A stretch of DNA of 35,872 bases. Origin: Thermoplasmata archaeon (GTDB lineage Archaea > Thermoplasmatota > Thermoplasmata > Thermoplasmatales > Thermoplasmataceae). The notes below the pieces were generated by a model. The model was not told the origin of the DNA and did not search any database. It was given only the letters and a program-made list of their open reading frames with translations. The DNA lies in NCBI GenBank assembly GCA_021802205.1, contig JAKAAT010000013.1:1-35872 (forward strand), read 5' to 3'. Position 1 is the first letter of the stretch; every line of letters starts with the position of its first letter. The position numbers and the translations under genes are program-made. Below are positions 7,973 through 16,550 of the stretch, piece by piece.

Positions 7973-9157
7973 ATGCAGGTATATATGATGCGGGTATTTG
8001 ACAGAAGCCAGTTCAGGATCCTTTCCCTGGTTTCTTTGACAATAGGATTAAGAACACTTGGCCTTTTTATGGTTTTGCCCATATTTACGCTTTATGGAGA
8101 AAAATTTACTTATTCTTATTTGCTTATCGGAATAGCACTGGGGGCTTATGGAATAACAATGGCTATTTTTCAGACACCGTTGGGGAGGCTATCAGATCGT
8201 TATGGAAGGAAGTTAATTATATCCATAGGCATTTTAACATTTGTAATAGGCAATCTGATATGTGCTGATCCAATTAATATTTATGGACTTATACTTGGCA
8301 GGCTAGTTGAGGGGGCGGGTGCAGTAAGTTCAGCTGGAATAGCACTGGTACACGAAAGTGTTCCTGTAGAAAGGAGGAATATTTCTGATGCTATTATAGG
8401 TGTAGCAATAGGTTTTTCATTTATGGTCGGTGTTATTATAGGACCTTTACTGACAACAATTATTAATTATTCATTTATATTCATTATAGCCGCAGTTATA
8501 GGAATAGCCTCATTTATTCCTCTGTTAATGGTGAGGGAGGCCAAAAAGGAAAGGATGTTTAAGATAAAGAGCAGGATTGATTCTAAACTTGCAGTAATAT
8601 CTATCATTAGCTTTTTTATCTATTTTTATATGATTGTTTTCTACTTTTATCTTCCATTGTACTCACTTAGATATTTTCCCGTTAACAGGTTCTATGAATT
8701 CCTGATACCTGTGGTTATTATAGCTGGAATTATAGGACTCGCCATTGCAAGACCGGCAGACAAAAATAAAACTGTATTATTTTCGCTTGTATCATTGGTC
8801 GTTTTATTGATAAGCATTCCATTATTCTTCCTTAATAATAGAGTCAACGATGTGACATACTTCGGTTTGAGTGTTGCGGCATTCTACTCCGGATATATAA
8901 TAAGTGAAACGGTGTTCCCTACACTTATAACAAGACTGGCCCCCAGGAACAGTTATGGAGGAAATCTTGGATTTTATACATCTATGCAGCATGCAGGTGT
9001 ATTTTTTGGGGCCCTGTTTACAGGGCTATTAATAGTTAAGATAAATCTGGATACATCCATTATGGTTCTTCTTATTGTATCTTTTATATTCAGCATAGTC
9101 CTTCTGTATTTCATTACACATTTCCGGGAAATCTATCTAGCGAGGAAAAACGAATAA
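7973..9157 (+). CDS. major facilitator superfamily transporter
   Basis: A 394-residue protein with about twelve membrane spans in two halves. The loop between spans 2 and 3 is GRLSDRYGRKLIISIG, the MFS motif A. The stretch LGRLVEGAGAVSSAGIAL in span 4 and the GVIIGPLL segment resemble drug/proton antiporter members. It probably exports a small molecule using the proton gradient; the substrate cannot be told. Several in-frame ATGs (7973, 7985, 7988) are possible starts. The 180 bases upstream (7793-7972), between this gene and the divergent Bat-type regulator gene, are A/T-rich and hold no gene I can support; they must contain both promoters, so the regulator might control this transporter. 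Confidence 0.9.
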   Translation: MQVYMMRVFDRSQFRILSLVSLTIGLRTLGLFMVLPIFTLYGEKFTYSYLLIGIALGAYGITMAIFQTPLGRLSDRYGRKLIISIGILTFVIGNLICADPINIYGLILGRLVEGAGAVSSAGIALVHESVPVERRNISDAIIGVAIGFSFMVGVIIGPLLTTIINYSFIFIIAAVIGIASFIPLLMVREAKKERMFKIKSRIDSKLAVISIISFFIYFYMIVFYFYLPLYSLRYFPVNRFYEFLIPVVIIAGIIGLAIARPADKNKTVLFSLVSLVVLLISIPLFFLNNRVNDVTYFGLSVAAFYSGYIISETVFPTLITRLAPRNSYGGNLGFYTSMQHAGVFFGALFTGLLIVKINLDTSIMVLLIVSFIFSIVLLYFITHFREIYLARKNE

Positions 9158-9234
9158 ATTCTATATATAACAGTATTTGTAGAATATATTAAACAATTTA
9201 TAATTTAAAACATTATTGGATATTAGCGACACCT

Positions 9235-9732
9235 ATGAAAAAATGGATACTTATACTTGGCATAATAATGGTACTTATTGGTGCATCCTTATATGCTTAC
9301 AGTAGTTTTGAAAAACCGAAAATAAGTGAAAGTAGTTTTACTGTAAAAGGCAATGAATATATATCAAAGAATATAACAGTCAGTTCTAACAATTTTATAA
9401 TATCCATAACAAATCCGGCGAGCCATTCTGGACTGGTAATGTCTAAAAATGTAAGTGAGATAACGAATATTTCTATGCTTTCAAGCATGTCAATGCCAAC
9501 ATATACCAGCTTCGGGAATATAAAGGAATATAGAAACATGGCGAGGGGGAATTATTCTTTTATAGAATTTTCCACAGCAAAACCGGCAACATCAATAACA
9601 TACGGGCCAACCGGATATCTTGTTTACATAGGATATGTTGGTGATTTTGCAACAACGCTTCTGGTTATAGGCGGGATTGTTCTTATTGCCGGTGTGGTGC
9701 TTAATAAAAACTTTAAGCTCAGCAAGTTTTGA
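9235..9732 (+). CDS. membrane protein with exported beta-rich domain, function unknown
   Basis: A 165-residue protein with an N-terminal hydrophobic helix (about 4-22), a central polar domain rich in Ser, Thr and Asn with several Asn-x-Ser/Thr sequons (about 23-134), and a C-terminal helix (about 138-156) with a basic end. The topology puts the central domain outside the cell, where glycosylation would be expected in an acidophile. No known domain is recognised. It follows the MFS gene by 77 bases on the same strand and precedes tRNA-Lys; a shared function with the transporter is not shown. Confidence 0.65.
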   Translation: MKKWILILGIIMVLIGASLYAYSSFEKPKISESSFTVKGNEYISKNITVSSNNFIISITNPASHSGLVMSKNVSEITNISMLSSMSMPTYTSFGNIKEYRNMARGNYSFIEFSTAKPATSITYGPTGYLVYIGYVGDFATTLLVIGGIVLIAGVVLNKNFKLSKF

Positions 9733-9792
9733 GCAAGTGTTTTAACTATAAAAAGTTAAAATAGTATTTTAGCATAACCTATTTAACTAACT

Positions 9793-9866
9793 GGGTCCGT
9801 AGCTCAGCTAGGTAGAGCGATGGACTCTTAATCCATCGGTCAAGGGTTCAAATCCCTTCGGACCCG
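9793..9866 (+). tRNA. tRNA-Lys (anticodon CTT)
   Basis: A full cloverleaf can be drawn: acceptor GGGTCCG/CGGACCC, D arm GCTC...GAGC, anticodon stem ATGGA/TCCAT enclosing the loop CTCTTAA with anticodon CTT, T arm AAGGG-TTCAAAT-CCCTT, and discriminator G at 9866. CCA is not encoded and there is no intron. Confidence 0.95.
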
Positions 9867-9878
9867 TTCTTTTTTATT
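9867..9878 (+). terminator. oligo-T terminator after tRNA-Lys
   Basis: TTCTTTTTTATT follows the tRNA directly; runs of T on the coding strand end transcription in archaea. Confidence 0.45.
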
Positions 9879-9941
9879 AATGTGCATATTGTTATATCTT
9901 TTTCGACAAAAGATTATATATGGATATTTATATAAGGAACC

Positions 9942-10337
9942 ATGAAGACCAAAGTAAAGGAATTCAGTGGAAAAAATATAGATCTGGATAAATTATCCGG
10001 GGTTATTGAGAAATATTTTGCAGACGAAAAGTTCAAAACACAGTTAGGGAAACACCCAAATGGAACTTTAATACAGGCAACAAAGGAAGGACTATTGAGA
10101 AGCATAGCAGGAATGGACAGGGCATATTCAATTACAGTTTCAGGTACTCCAGACGATGTGAAGATTAGCATTGGAATGGGGAAATGGCTTCAGGATCTCG
10201 GGGTCGCGGCTTTAGAAAGCTTTCTTCTTACACCTGAACTGGCATTTTTTGAGGTGCCCGAATCCCTATGGAGTTTTGAGATAGAGGATAAATTCTGGAA
10301 ATATATTGAAAACCAGATTGATCTTGGCATACAATAA
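9942..10337 (+). CDS. small conserved protein of unknown function
   Basis: A 131-residue soluble-looking protein. Residues 60-100 (LIQATKEGLLRSIAGMDRAYSI, then GTPDDVKISIGMGKWLQDLGV) resemble a widespread small family of bacteria and archaea that I recall only as uncharacterised, with a short hydrophobic stretch near LGVAALESFLL and a final FEVPESLWSFEIEDKFW segment. No catalytic motif is visible. It lies between tRNA-Lys and rmuC on the same strand, 49 bases before rmuC, with a TATA-like run (TTATATATGG) 24-33 bases before the ATG. Function unknown. Confidence 0.65.
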   Translation: MKTKVKEFSGKNIDLDKLSGVIEKYFADEKFKTQLGKHPNGTLIQATKEGLLRSIAGMDRAYSITVSGTPDDVKISIGMGKWLQDLGVAALESFLLTPELAFFEVPESLWSFEIEDKFWKYIENQIDLGIQ

Positions 10338-10386
10338 CCTAAATTTGTATGACAAATTTATTTTATAAGTTTAATATATACTATTT

Positions 10387-11538
10387 ATGTATTTTTCAGG
10401 AGCCATAGACGTAATAATAGGGTTTATTGCGGGAATTGCTGTTGGTATGCTTTTATACTTCATAATTTCAAGAAAGTTATACACAAATATGGAGGGCAGG
10501 CTGAGATCAAGCATGCATGAATTTATGGAGTCAGAAAATAGAAATCTTCTGAATACAAGCACTGTTGCCTTCAGGAACGCACTGGAAACTGAGAGGTCGG
10601 ATAGAGAAAACACAGGGCTCAGATTGAATAGCCTCATAGACCCACTGCGGGATTCATTACAGAAATACCAGAGTTATATAGAAAGTGTTGAAAATGAGAG
10701 GAAATCCGAAACTGGCGCTTTAAAGGACAATTTAGATAACCTGTCAAAGAAAATTACAGACCTTGAACATGACACAATAAAACTTTCCAGTGCACTGAAA
10801 AATCCCTCTATAAGGGGAAAATGGGGAGAAATAACCCTAAGAAGAACAGTTGAGATAGCCGGAATGATGCCTTACTGCGATTTTATAGAACAGGCAGTAT
10901 CAGAAGATAAATCCAAACCGGATATGATAATAAAATTGCCTAATATGAGGAATATAGTGGTAGATTCAAAAGTTCCTCTGAGCGGATTCTTTGAAAGTCA
11001 GGACGATGCCACTAACCCAGGCGAGATAGAGAGATATTTAAACGCATTCAATACCCACATTAGGGAGCTAGCCTCAAAGAGGTACTGGGAAAAATTTGAT
11101 GGCTCAGTAGATTTTGTTGTCATGTTCCTGCCCATGGAATCCCTTTTAAGTACTGTAATGTCCAGTAGGCCAGAGATGATAGAGGAAGCAATTTCAAAAA
11201 GGGTTATTGTGGCCACACCGGTAACCCTTATTTCTTTATTACTAACAGTCCATATGGGATGGAAGGATGTGAATACCGTAGAGAATTTCAATGAACTCAC
11301 TGTAAAAATAAAGGACTTTTATAACAATATGGAAACATTTGTCAGTGATTTCAATGATACATCAAAGAATCTTTCACGTTCCATAGATTCATTCAACCGT
11401 ATGACAGCAGATATACAGAAAAAACTGGGTCCGATTATAGAAAATATCATAAAAACAGATATGGTCACTAATAAAAATAATATTGGCCTAAATGCTGTAG
11501 ACCGTAAGCCTGGGGAAATTAATGATCATCTGAAATGA
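10387..11538 (+). CDS. rmuC: RmuC-family protein (DNA recombination/inversion-limiting)
   Basis: A 383-residue protein. It begins with a membrane anchor (about 5-27), continues as a long coiled coil (about 30-130, many E/K/S residues) and then has the RmuC domain. Family marks are RGKWGEITLRRTVEIAGM, PDMIIKLPNMRNIVVDSKVPLSGF, DFVVMFLPMESLL and ATPVTLISLLLTV, all in the expected order. RmuC was named in E. coli, where its loss raises inversion frequency at short inverted repeats, and it has a predicted nuclease-like fold. The gene's last 13 bases overlap the end of the convergent DUF357 gene. The role in archaea is not known. Confidence 0.9.
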   Translation: MYFSGAIDVIIGFIAGIAVGMLLYFIISRKLYTNMEGRLRSSMHEFMESENRNLLNTSTVAFRNALETERSDRENTGLRLNSLIDPLRDSLQKYQSYIESVENERKSETGALKDNLDNLSKKITDLEHDTIKLSSALKNPSIRGKWGEITLRRTVEIAGMMPYCDFIEQAVSEDKSKPDMIIKLPNMRNIVVDSKVPLSGFFESQDDATNPGEIERYLNAFNTHIRELASKRYWEKFDGSVDFVVMFLPMESLLSTVMSSRPEMIEEAISKRVIVATPVTLISLLLTVHMGWKDVNTVENFNELTVKIKDFYNNMETFVSDFNDTSKNLSRSIDSFNRMTADIQKKLGPIIENIIKTDMVTNKNNIGLNAVDRKPGEINDHLK

Positions 11539-11810
11539 GTGAATAGCCTGTGATCGGAATCCCCATCGAATAAACCTATTCTTATGGCAGAATCTATCCA
11601 TCCATACGAGTAATTTAATGATGCAAATGCATTTATAAGATCATTTTTACTGTAGAAATATCTGGCATCGTTATAGTAGTTCATCACCATATCCAGATGG
11701 TCTTTTGCTATGCCGTAGAGGTACGAATCTTCAGGAACACTGATATGTATTTTGTCCAGTGCCGATTTTTCTATTTCAAAATATCTTTCCACTTTTTCCT
11801 TTAATTCCAT
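11526..11810 (-). CDS. DUF357-family small helical protein
   Basis: A 94-residue protein, almost entirely helical, starting MELKEKVERYFEIEKSAL. The run YYNDARYFYSKNDLINAFASLNYSYGWIDSAIRIGLF is the signature of the archaeal DUF357 family (COG1849), small proteins of about this size with unknown function. It overlaps the 3' end of rmuC by 13 bases in convergent orientation and lies downstream of the aIF2gamma gene on the same strand, 88 bases away. Confidence 0.8.
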   Translation of the reverse strand: MELKEKVERYFEIEKSALDKIHISVPEDSYLYGIAKDHLDMVMNYYNDARYFYSKNDLINAFASLNYSYGWIDSAIRIGLFDGDSDHRLFTHFR

Positions 11811-11898
11811 AGTAACCAGTATTATAATTGGATATATTAATGATAGAAGAATTACATCTATTATTATTAGTACAGAGATATATTTTGTGATTGATTTT

Positions 11899-13116
11899 TT
11901 ATATGCTCAGTATTGATCCGTAACCTATTAGGCGCCATCTGTTAGATATACGCCGGCCTATTGCCATACGATCATTTATATTTGCAGCCACCGGGTATTT
12001 TAATGCGACGCTGACCCTGTTGTCTTTTATGGATGTTACTGATCCGATAGTATTGGCAGTTCCAATGGTGAGCATTATAATTTCATTTGGCTTTAGTGGC
12101 TCAACTGTCACCTCTTCATCAAAACCCACAACCCTGTTCAGTAGATGTATATCCATTTCAAGGTTGAATATGGTTTTGGGTACATGCCCCTTTAATCCAA
12201 CTATCCGGCCAGTAAAGGAATCACCCTTGGTCAGGAATGGATCAAGTTCGGTACCAACCGCAGCCAGACCTCCGGGAACTATTGATTTGTATGAAGATGA
12301 ACCTGCCATAAGAGAGGTTATCTTGGTTGTGACATTTTCCCATACAGTTTTATTGCCTTTTGTGGATTGGACACCTGGGGAAATTTCTATCTCATCGCCA
12401 ACTGTTAATTTCCCACGTATAAGTGCCCCACCAAGTACACCGCCCTTTAGGTCTGCCGGTTTTGTACCCGGTTTATTTATGTCAAAAGACCGGGCGATAT
12501 ACATCATAGGTGTGTCATCTTCCCTGAATTCTGGTGTTTTTATGATTTTCTCTATGGCCTCCAGAACTATATCGATATTTGTATTATGATATGCACTTAC
12601 GGGTATTACAGGTGCATTCTCGGCTATGCTGCCCTTTAAAAAAGTCTTGATTTCATTATAACTTTCCAGTGCCCTTTCACGGGTAACGAGGTCTATCTTA
12701 TTCTGCACGACTATTATTTCCTTTATACCCATTATTTCCAGGGCTGTTAAATGCTCCCGCGTTTGTGGTTGCGGGCATGCTTCATTGGCTGCTATCACAA
12801 GAATTGCCCCATTCATAATGGCAGATCCTGCAAGCATTGTGGCCATAAGAGTTTCATGGCCTGGTGCATCAACAATTGAAATTACCCGGGAAAGTTTGCA
12901 ATTTTCAGATGATTTTTTATTCGAGTAAAATTCCTTTCCAGTATCATCTGTGCAACGATATATAGGCGTATCTGCATACCCCAGCTTGATAGAAATACCA
13001 CGCTTGACTTCCTCTGAATGAACATCCGTTTTTTTTCCGGTAAGGGCAAAAGTTAGGGTGCTCTTCCCGTGGTCAACGTGACCAACCATACCTATGTTGA
13101 CAGAAGGCTGTTCCAT
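11899..13116 (-). CDS. eif2g: translation initiation factor aIF2 gamma subunit
   Basis: The 405-residue GTPase of the aIF2 heterotrimer, which brings initiator Met-tRNA to the small ribosomal subunit. GTPase motifs are clear: GHVDHGKST (13-20), DAPGHE (83-88), NKID and VPVSAY. Switch 1 is KRGISIKLGYAD, with Ser42 where most members have Thr. The usual four-cysteine zinc knuckle after switch 1 is reduced: only C55 and C73 remain in the corresponding stretch. Two beta-barrel domains follow. The start overlaps the S6e stop by one base, the common archaeal S6e-aIF2gamma arrangement. It is not SelB, which would have an additional C-terminal domain and no such S6e link. Confidence 0.95.
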   Translation of the reverse strand: MEQPSVNIGMVGHVDHGKSTLTFALTGKKTDVHSEEVKRGISIKLGYADTPIYRCTDDTGKEFYSNKKSSENCKLSRVISIVDAPGHETLMATMLAGSAIMNGAILVIAANEACPQPQTREHLTALEIMGIKEIIVVQNKIDLVTRERALESYNEIKTFLKGSIAENAPVIPVSAYHNTNIDIVLEAIEKIIKTPEFREDDTPMMYIARSFDINKPGTKPADLKGGVLGGALIRGKLTVGDEIEISPGVQSTKGNKTVWENVTTKITSLMAGSSSYKSIVPGGLAAVGTELDPFLTKGDSFTGRIVGLKGHVPKTIFNLEMDIHLLNRVVGFDEEVTVEPLKPNEIIMLTIGTANTIGSVTSIKDNRVSVALKYPVAANINDRMAIGRRISNRWRLIGYGSILSI

Positions 13117-13505
13117 TACTGTTCTCCTTTCTGTTCCTCTTCTTCGCCGGCATCAAGAGGCTTTGTTCCATACTGTGTAACAACCAGATTCAGCTGCGAT
13201 ATATCTGAACCTATAATGTTCCCCCTGAACGTTACCCTTTTTCTAATGCCATTTTTCCCTTTTCTGCCTGAATTGTAGGATACCAGTATTCTTTTCTTTC
13301 CGGCTATAGACAGATCTTTTTTCATGGGAAATCCATCATTCGCACTTCCGCCTGTAACCTTCAATTTATATCCGGGCATTTCGAAGAATATGCCATCTAT
13401 TTCTTCACCGATTTTTCTGCCGGCCAGGGAACCCAGAACATCCTCTGAAATTTCCTTTTTGTATGTTTTGCCGGTTTTCCTGTCTGCAATTACTGCTACA
13501 ACCAT
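13116..13505 (-). CDS. rps6e: 30S ribosomal protein S6e
   Basis: A 129-residue small archaeal S6e. The sequence shows VVAVIADRKTGKTYKKE, GRKIGEEIDG, a GYKLKVTGGSANDGFPMKKDL segment and GRKGKNGIRKRVTFRGNIIGSDISQLNL, all typical. The GGSANDGFPM and KRVRG-like patches are the most conserved parts of the family. The C-terminus is acidic (EEEEQKGEQ). It is the first gene of the S6e-aIF2gamma pair and shares one base with the next gene, so the two are translationally coupled. Confidence 0.95.
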   Translation of the reverse strand: MVVAVIADRKTGKTYKKEISEDVLGSLAGRKIGEEIDGIFFEMPGYKLKVTGGSANDGFPMKKDLSIAGKKRILVSYNSGRKGKNGIRKRVTFRGNIIGSDISQLNLVVTQYGTKPLDAGEEEEQKGEQ

Positions 13506-13544
13506 AATCTACACCTTAAGTTTTATTTATTCCTCTTTTTGAAG

Positions 13545-13757
13545 TTTTTGCTGAAACTTGTTATTCCCCAACTTATAACTGTTTGCTCTTACATAGAGTG
13601 CCTTACCATTTCAGGTGTGGGCGATACTGGATTATATATTGATATATAAGTTTATTTTTATTAATAAATGTTGCAGCCCATGTTTTTGCCACAGGAAGAT
13701 GACCTTATTGCATCATTTGCTGGCCTACAGTTCCAGTTACGCATCCTAAGTTGAGGT
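13545..13757. other. intergenic region with a TATA-like box and tiny ORFs on both strands
   Basis: Between S6e (which runs left) and the end of the XTP pyrophosphatase gene there is a gap. A strong TATA-like ATATATAAG at about 13641-13649 on the plus strand lies about 25 bases before an ATG at 13668 opening a 28-codon ORF (MLQPMFLPQEDDL...). The minus strand of the same segment also has a 27-codon ORF. S6e's own promoter should lie in 13510-13560. This could be a small RNA or peptide gene; no known RNA family is recognised. Confidence 0.25.
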
Positions 13758-14309
13758 TTACTTTATATGGTTAGATATAAGGAAACCCATTAAATTGTCC
13801 AGTGCCTTTCCCCTATGCGATATCACATTTTTTTCATAAGGGGAGAGCTCCGCAAGGGATATGCTGTACCCATCAGGAATAAATATGGGGTCGTAACCAA
13901 ATTTGTTTCCCAGACTTTCCTCATCTGATATTTTTCCTTTTAGTATTCCAGTAAACTGGTGTACCTTATTTTCTATCATCAAGGAAATTACCGTTTTAAA
14001 ATATGCATTAGATCCGGAAGCCAGTTTGATTATGCCAGAATTGCCAATTGTATCCTGTACATACGAGGCATATGGCCCAGGGAATCCGTTCAGCCTTTCT
14101 ATATATAGTCCAGTATCATCAATGAAGAAGGGCTGTTCTATATGTTCTGCAAGTTTCATACAGCTATCCCTGCTAATAGTCTCATTATCTGCAGCCTGTA
14201 TTTCTTCATATTTTTTCATTTGCCATGATAGGTAAAGCCCGTTTTTCTGGAAGGCTGCAGAAACTTCCCTGTATTTATGTTCATTACTTGTTATAAATTT
14301 TAACACCAT
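13758..14309 (-). CDS. XTP/dITP pyrophosphatase (HAM1/RdgB family)
   Basis: A 183-residue house-cleaning enzyme that hydrolyses XTP, ITP and dITP to monophosphates. The start [16 protein letters not shown] gives the nucleotide-binding T/S-x-N-x2-K-x2-E motif; [22 protein letters not shown] carries the metal-binding Asp pair; GYDPIFIP and [10 protein letters not shown] close the family pattern. Length is normal. It lies immediately downstream of the Kae1-Bud32 gene on the same strand with 37 bases between, a pairing common in archaea. Confidence 0.92.
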   Translation of the reverse strand: MVLKFITSNEHKYREVSAAFQKNGLYLSWQMKKYEEIQAADNETISRDSCMKLAEHIEQPFFIDDTGLYIERLNGFPGPYASYVQDTIGNSGIIKLASGSNAYFKTVISLMIENKVHQFTGILKGKISDEESLGNKFGYDPIFIPDGYSISLAELSPYEKNVISHRGKALDNLMGFLISNHIK

Positions 14310-14346
14310 TCTATATCACACCCATATTAGAATTAATTTATGTTAT

Positions 14347-15945
14347 CTATACGTATCTCCTTCTCTGCCTTATTTCATCCAAGACACTGGCTATTTCTAT
14401 GTAATTATTTGATACTTCACTGTATGATTCAATGAGTGTTTTTTCCAGTGGTTGGCTGAATTGAGAAAACAGACTTTTAAAAGATTCTGTTAAAAGAAAG
14501 ATATCATCAGCCATTTCCTCTATACTGCAGCTGACCGACCCCATACTTGGATCAATGAGATATATCTGGTTTTCCCGCACCATAATATTATTTGGATTTA
14601 GGTCTCCGTGTGAAAGCAATTTGTTGTGCATATGTGCCAGCAGAATGCCGAGGCTCCTTATTTTATCCAGCGGCAAATTATTCTCATTTATTAATTTATT
14701 AAGTGTTATCCCCTCAATTTTTTCCATTGTTAGTGAATAGTCATATTTATCAAAATCATAGATTACAGGTACATTTATTCCGTTCTCCTTCAATTTGAAT
14801 AGGAGATTGAATTCGTTCCTGATTCTTTCATTTCTTATTCTTCTACCCAGTTCTGCATTCCTGTAATTTTTTTCCATGCGTGTTTTTTTGATTGCTTTTC
14901 TGCCATAAAATTCCGTATCAATTATGGAAGCTTCGGCCCCCCTGCGATCATTTATCCGTGTTTCCTCTGATTTAATCCAGGGAACTGAAACCTCATCTAT
15001 CCGGAATTTCTGATTAACCCTGGTATCCATTATATCCTGCCTCTGGCCGGATAGATACATAAGCATGCCGGCCTGGGCAATCATGGCACCGTTATCCATG
15101 CAGTATTTTTTATCGGTTAAATACGCCCTGTAACCTGAAGATGCCGACATTTGATGTACCATATCCCTTAATCTGTCATTTCTGGCAACGCCGCCGGCCA
15201 GGAGTATTTCTTCTTTATTCGTATAGTAGAGTGCCCTTTCCAGCACCTCTACCAGCATAGCAAATGTGGTTTCCTGGACACTATAGCATATATTTTCAGA
15301 TGATTCCTTTCCAATGAGATTCCGTGCAGCCGTATATATTCCTGAAAATGATGTATCCATCCCCTTTACTGAATAGGGAAGTTCAAGAAGTTTGTCTCCC
15401 CTGGATGCAAGTTTTTCTATAACAGGTCCCCCGGGAAACGGTATTCCCAGATCCCTGGCAAACTTATCAAGCATGTTGCCTAAACCTATATCCATGGTTT
15501 CTCCCAGTACCCTGTACGAACCGTTTTCATGTGCTATAACCTGAGTGTTTCCTCCGGAGATATACAGCATAACCGGGTCTTTCGCACCGGAAAGTTTTCT
15601 TCCTATCTCAACATGCCCAAGTGGATGGTTTACACCTATTACCGGAATATTGTATTTTATTGAAAAAGCCCGTGCTGCGGTAGCAACCACACGTAGGCAG
15701 GGGCCCAGGCCGGGACCCATAGAAAAGGCTACCAGGCTGATCTCATCAGGTGTTGCATTGCACTGTTCAAATGCCTCCTTGATAACCGGAACAATTTTAT
15801 CGGCATGATGGATGGCCGCTTCTCTAGGATGTATTCCCCCTGAGGCTGGTATGTATGTTGAAGAAACATTGGAAAGTATAGATTTTTCATCTACAATGCC
15901 TGCGCTCACAGTATGGGCAGTGCCTTCCAGTCCCAGAACTTTCAT
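14347..15945 (-). CDS. bifunctional Kae1-Bud32 (t6A synthesis protein / protein kinase)
   Basis: A 532-residue natural fusion. Residues 1-325 are Kae1/Tsa[11 protein letters not shown], the metal-binding H107-x3-H111 in [31 protein letters not shown] and [12 protein letters not shown]. It transfers the threonylcarbamoyl group to A37 of ANN-decoding tRNAs. Residues 340-532 are Bud32: AIKKTR (phosphate-anchoring Lys), then HGDLNPNN (H446, catalytic D448) and IDPS (metal D465). The last replaces the usual DFG-like motif, so Phe-Gly is Pro-Ser. Bud32 acts as a P-loop-like ATPase that supports Kae1. The fusion occurs in several euryarchaea. The start [12 protein letters not shown] is standard. The two tRNAs in the window, Lys (CTT) and Thr (TGT), both read ANN codons and are expected substrates. 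Confidence 0.95.
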   Translation of the reverse strand: MKVLGLEGTAHTVSAGIVDEKSILSNVSSTYIPASGGIHPREAAIHHADKIVPVIKEAFEQCNATPDEISLVAFSMGPGLGPCLRVVATAARAFSIKYNIPVIGVNHPLGHVEIGRKLSGAKDPVMLYISGGNTQVIAHENGSYRVLGETMDIGLGNMLDKFARDLGIPFPGGPVIEKLASRGDKLLELPYSVKGMDTSFSGIYTAARNLIGKESSENICYSVQETTFAMLVEVLERALYYTNKEEILLAGGVARNDRLRDMVHQMSASSGYRAYLTDKKYCMDNGAMIAQAGMLMYLSGQRQDIMDTRVNQKFRIDEVSVPWIKSEETRINDRRGAEASIIDTEFYGRKAIKKTRMEKNYRNAELGRRIRNERIRNEFNLLFKLKENGINVPVIYDFDKYDYSLTMEKIEGITLNKLINENNLPLDKIRSLGILLAHMHNKLLSHGDLNPNNIMVRENQIYLIDPSMGSVSCSIEEMADDIFLLTESFKSLFSQFSQPLEKTLIESYSEVSNNYIEIASVLDEIRQRRRYV

Positions 15946-16051
15946 AAAACTCCATTGCAGTATATTATTTTATAGTTGAGTTCTCCAAAAATTGTAAGTT
16001 ATATCGGTAATTTAAAATTGCCAATATAGATTTAAAAATAATATTTGTATT

Positions 16052-16324
16052 TTAATCCTTGTATTTGATTGCAGATGATGCTCTGAACACAAATTTGTCC
16101 TTGGCAGGAACCTTTATTTCTTCCCTGGTCTTTGGGTTTCTTGCAACTCTTTCTTTCTGTTCTTTTCTCTCGAAAATGCCGAAATCAGCAAGGTTTACCT
16201 TCTTTCCTTCATTTACTGAGTCAACAGTCTCCTTCAGAAATGCTGTTATTATTTCAGCTGTCTTCTTCTGGGTTGTGTTGGTCGTGCTGGCAACTTTCTT
16301 TGATAATTCACTTATGCCTACCAT
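16052..16324 (-). CDS. HTa, HU-like DNA-binding protein (chromatin protein)
   Basis: A 90-residue protein of the bacterial HU/IHF superfamily: MVGISELSKKVASTT, then NEGKKVNLADFGIFERKEQKERVARNP and VPAKDKFVFRASSAIK. The arm residues ARNPKT(R)E and the F-x-F-R-A-S core are diagnostic. In Thermoplasmatales this protein, HTa, replaces archaeal histones, wraps DNA and was acquired from bacteria. The gene stands alone with its own TATA box and a GGTGA element before the ATG, as expected for a very abundant protein. A high-expression reading is inference from this. Confidence 0.95.
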   Translation of the reverse strand: MVGISELSKKVASTTNTTQKKTAEIITAFLKETVDSVNEGKKVNLADFGIFERKEQKERVARNPKTREEIKVPAKDKFVFRASSAIKYKD

Positions 16325-16328
16325 TATT

Positions 16329-16360
16329 TCACCAATAGTTAATGTAATTCGTTATATAAA
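16329..16360 (-). promoter_or_regulatory. promoter and Shine-Dalgarno of the HTa gene
   Basis: On the minus strand a TTTATATAAC box (16351-16360) is followed by GGTGA (16329-16333) ending four bases before the ATG. The predicted transcript start falls near the GGTGA, so the leader would be very short. Confidence 0.5.
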
Positions 16361-16523
16361 AACTTTTCTCTAAAAAATCTAGCAGAGTACTGTTTTTACA
16401 GGTTGGTGCCAATTTTTAGGAATCAGAATCGTGATTTTAATATATATCATAGTTTATATATCTGAATATTAGCAGAGATAATGTGAATATAATTCAAAAA
16501 TGCATCACCTGTCTACCTAAAAA

Positions 16524-16532
16524 TTATATATG
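16524..16532 (+). promoter_or_regulatory. TATA box of the aminopropyltransferase gene
   Basis: TTATATATG about 20-27 bases before the ATG at 16551, consistent with a leaderless transcript. Confidence 0.45.
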
Positions 16533-16550
16533 GAATAAATATAAACTCCC

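Noticed and set aside
12020-12589. 189-codon plus-strand ORF
   Set aside because: Antisense to the aIF2 gamma gene; its length is a by-product of codon bias.
16421-16445. Small hairpin AATCA/TGATT followed by T-rich sequence
   Set aside because: Five-base stem without partner gene at the right place; no reason to call a terminator or RNA.
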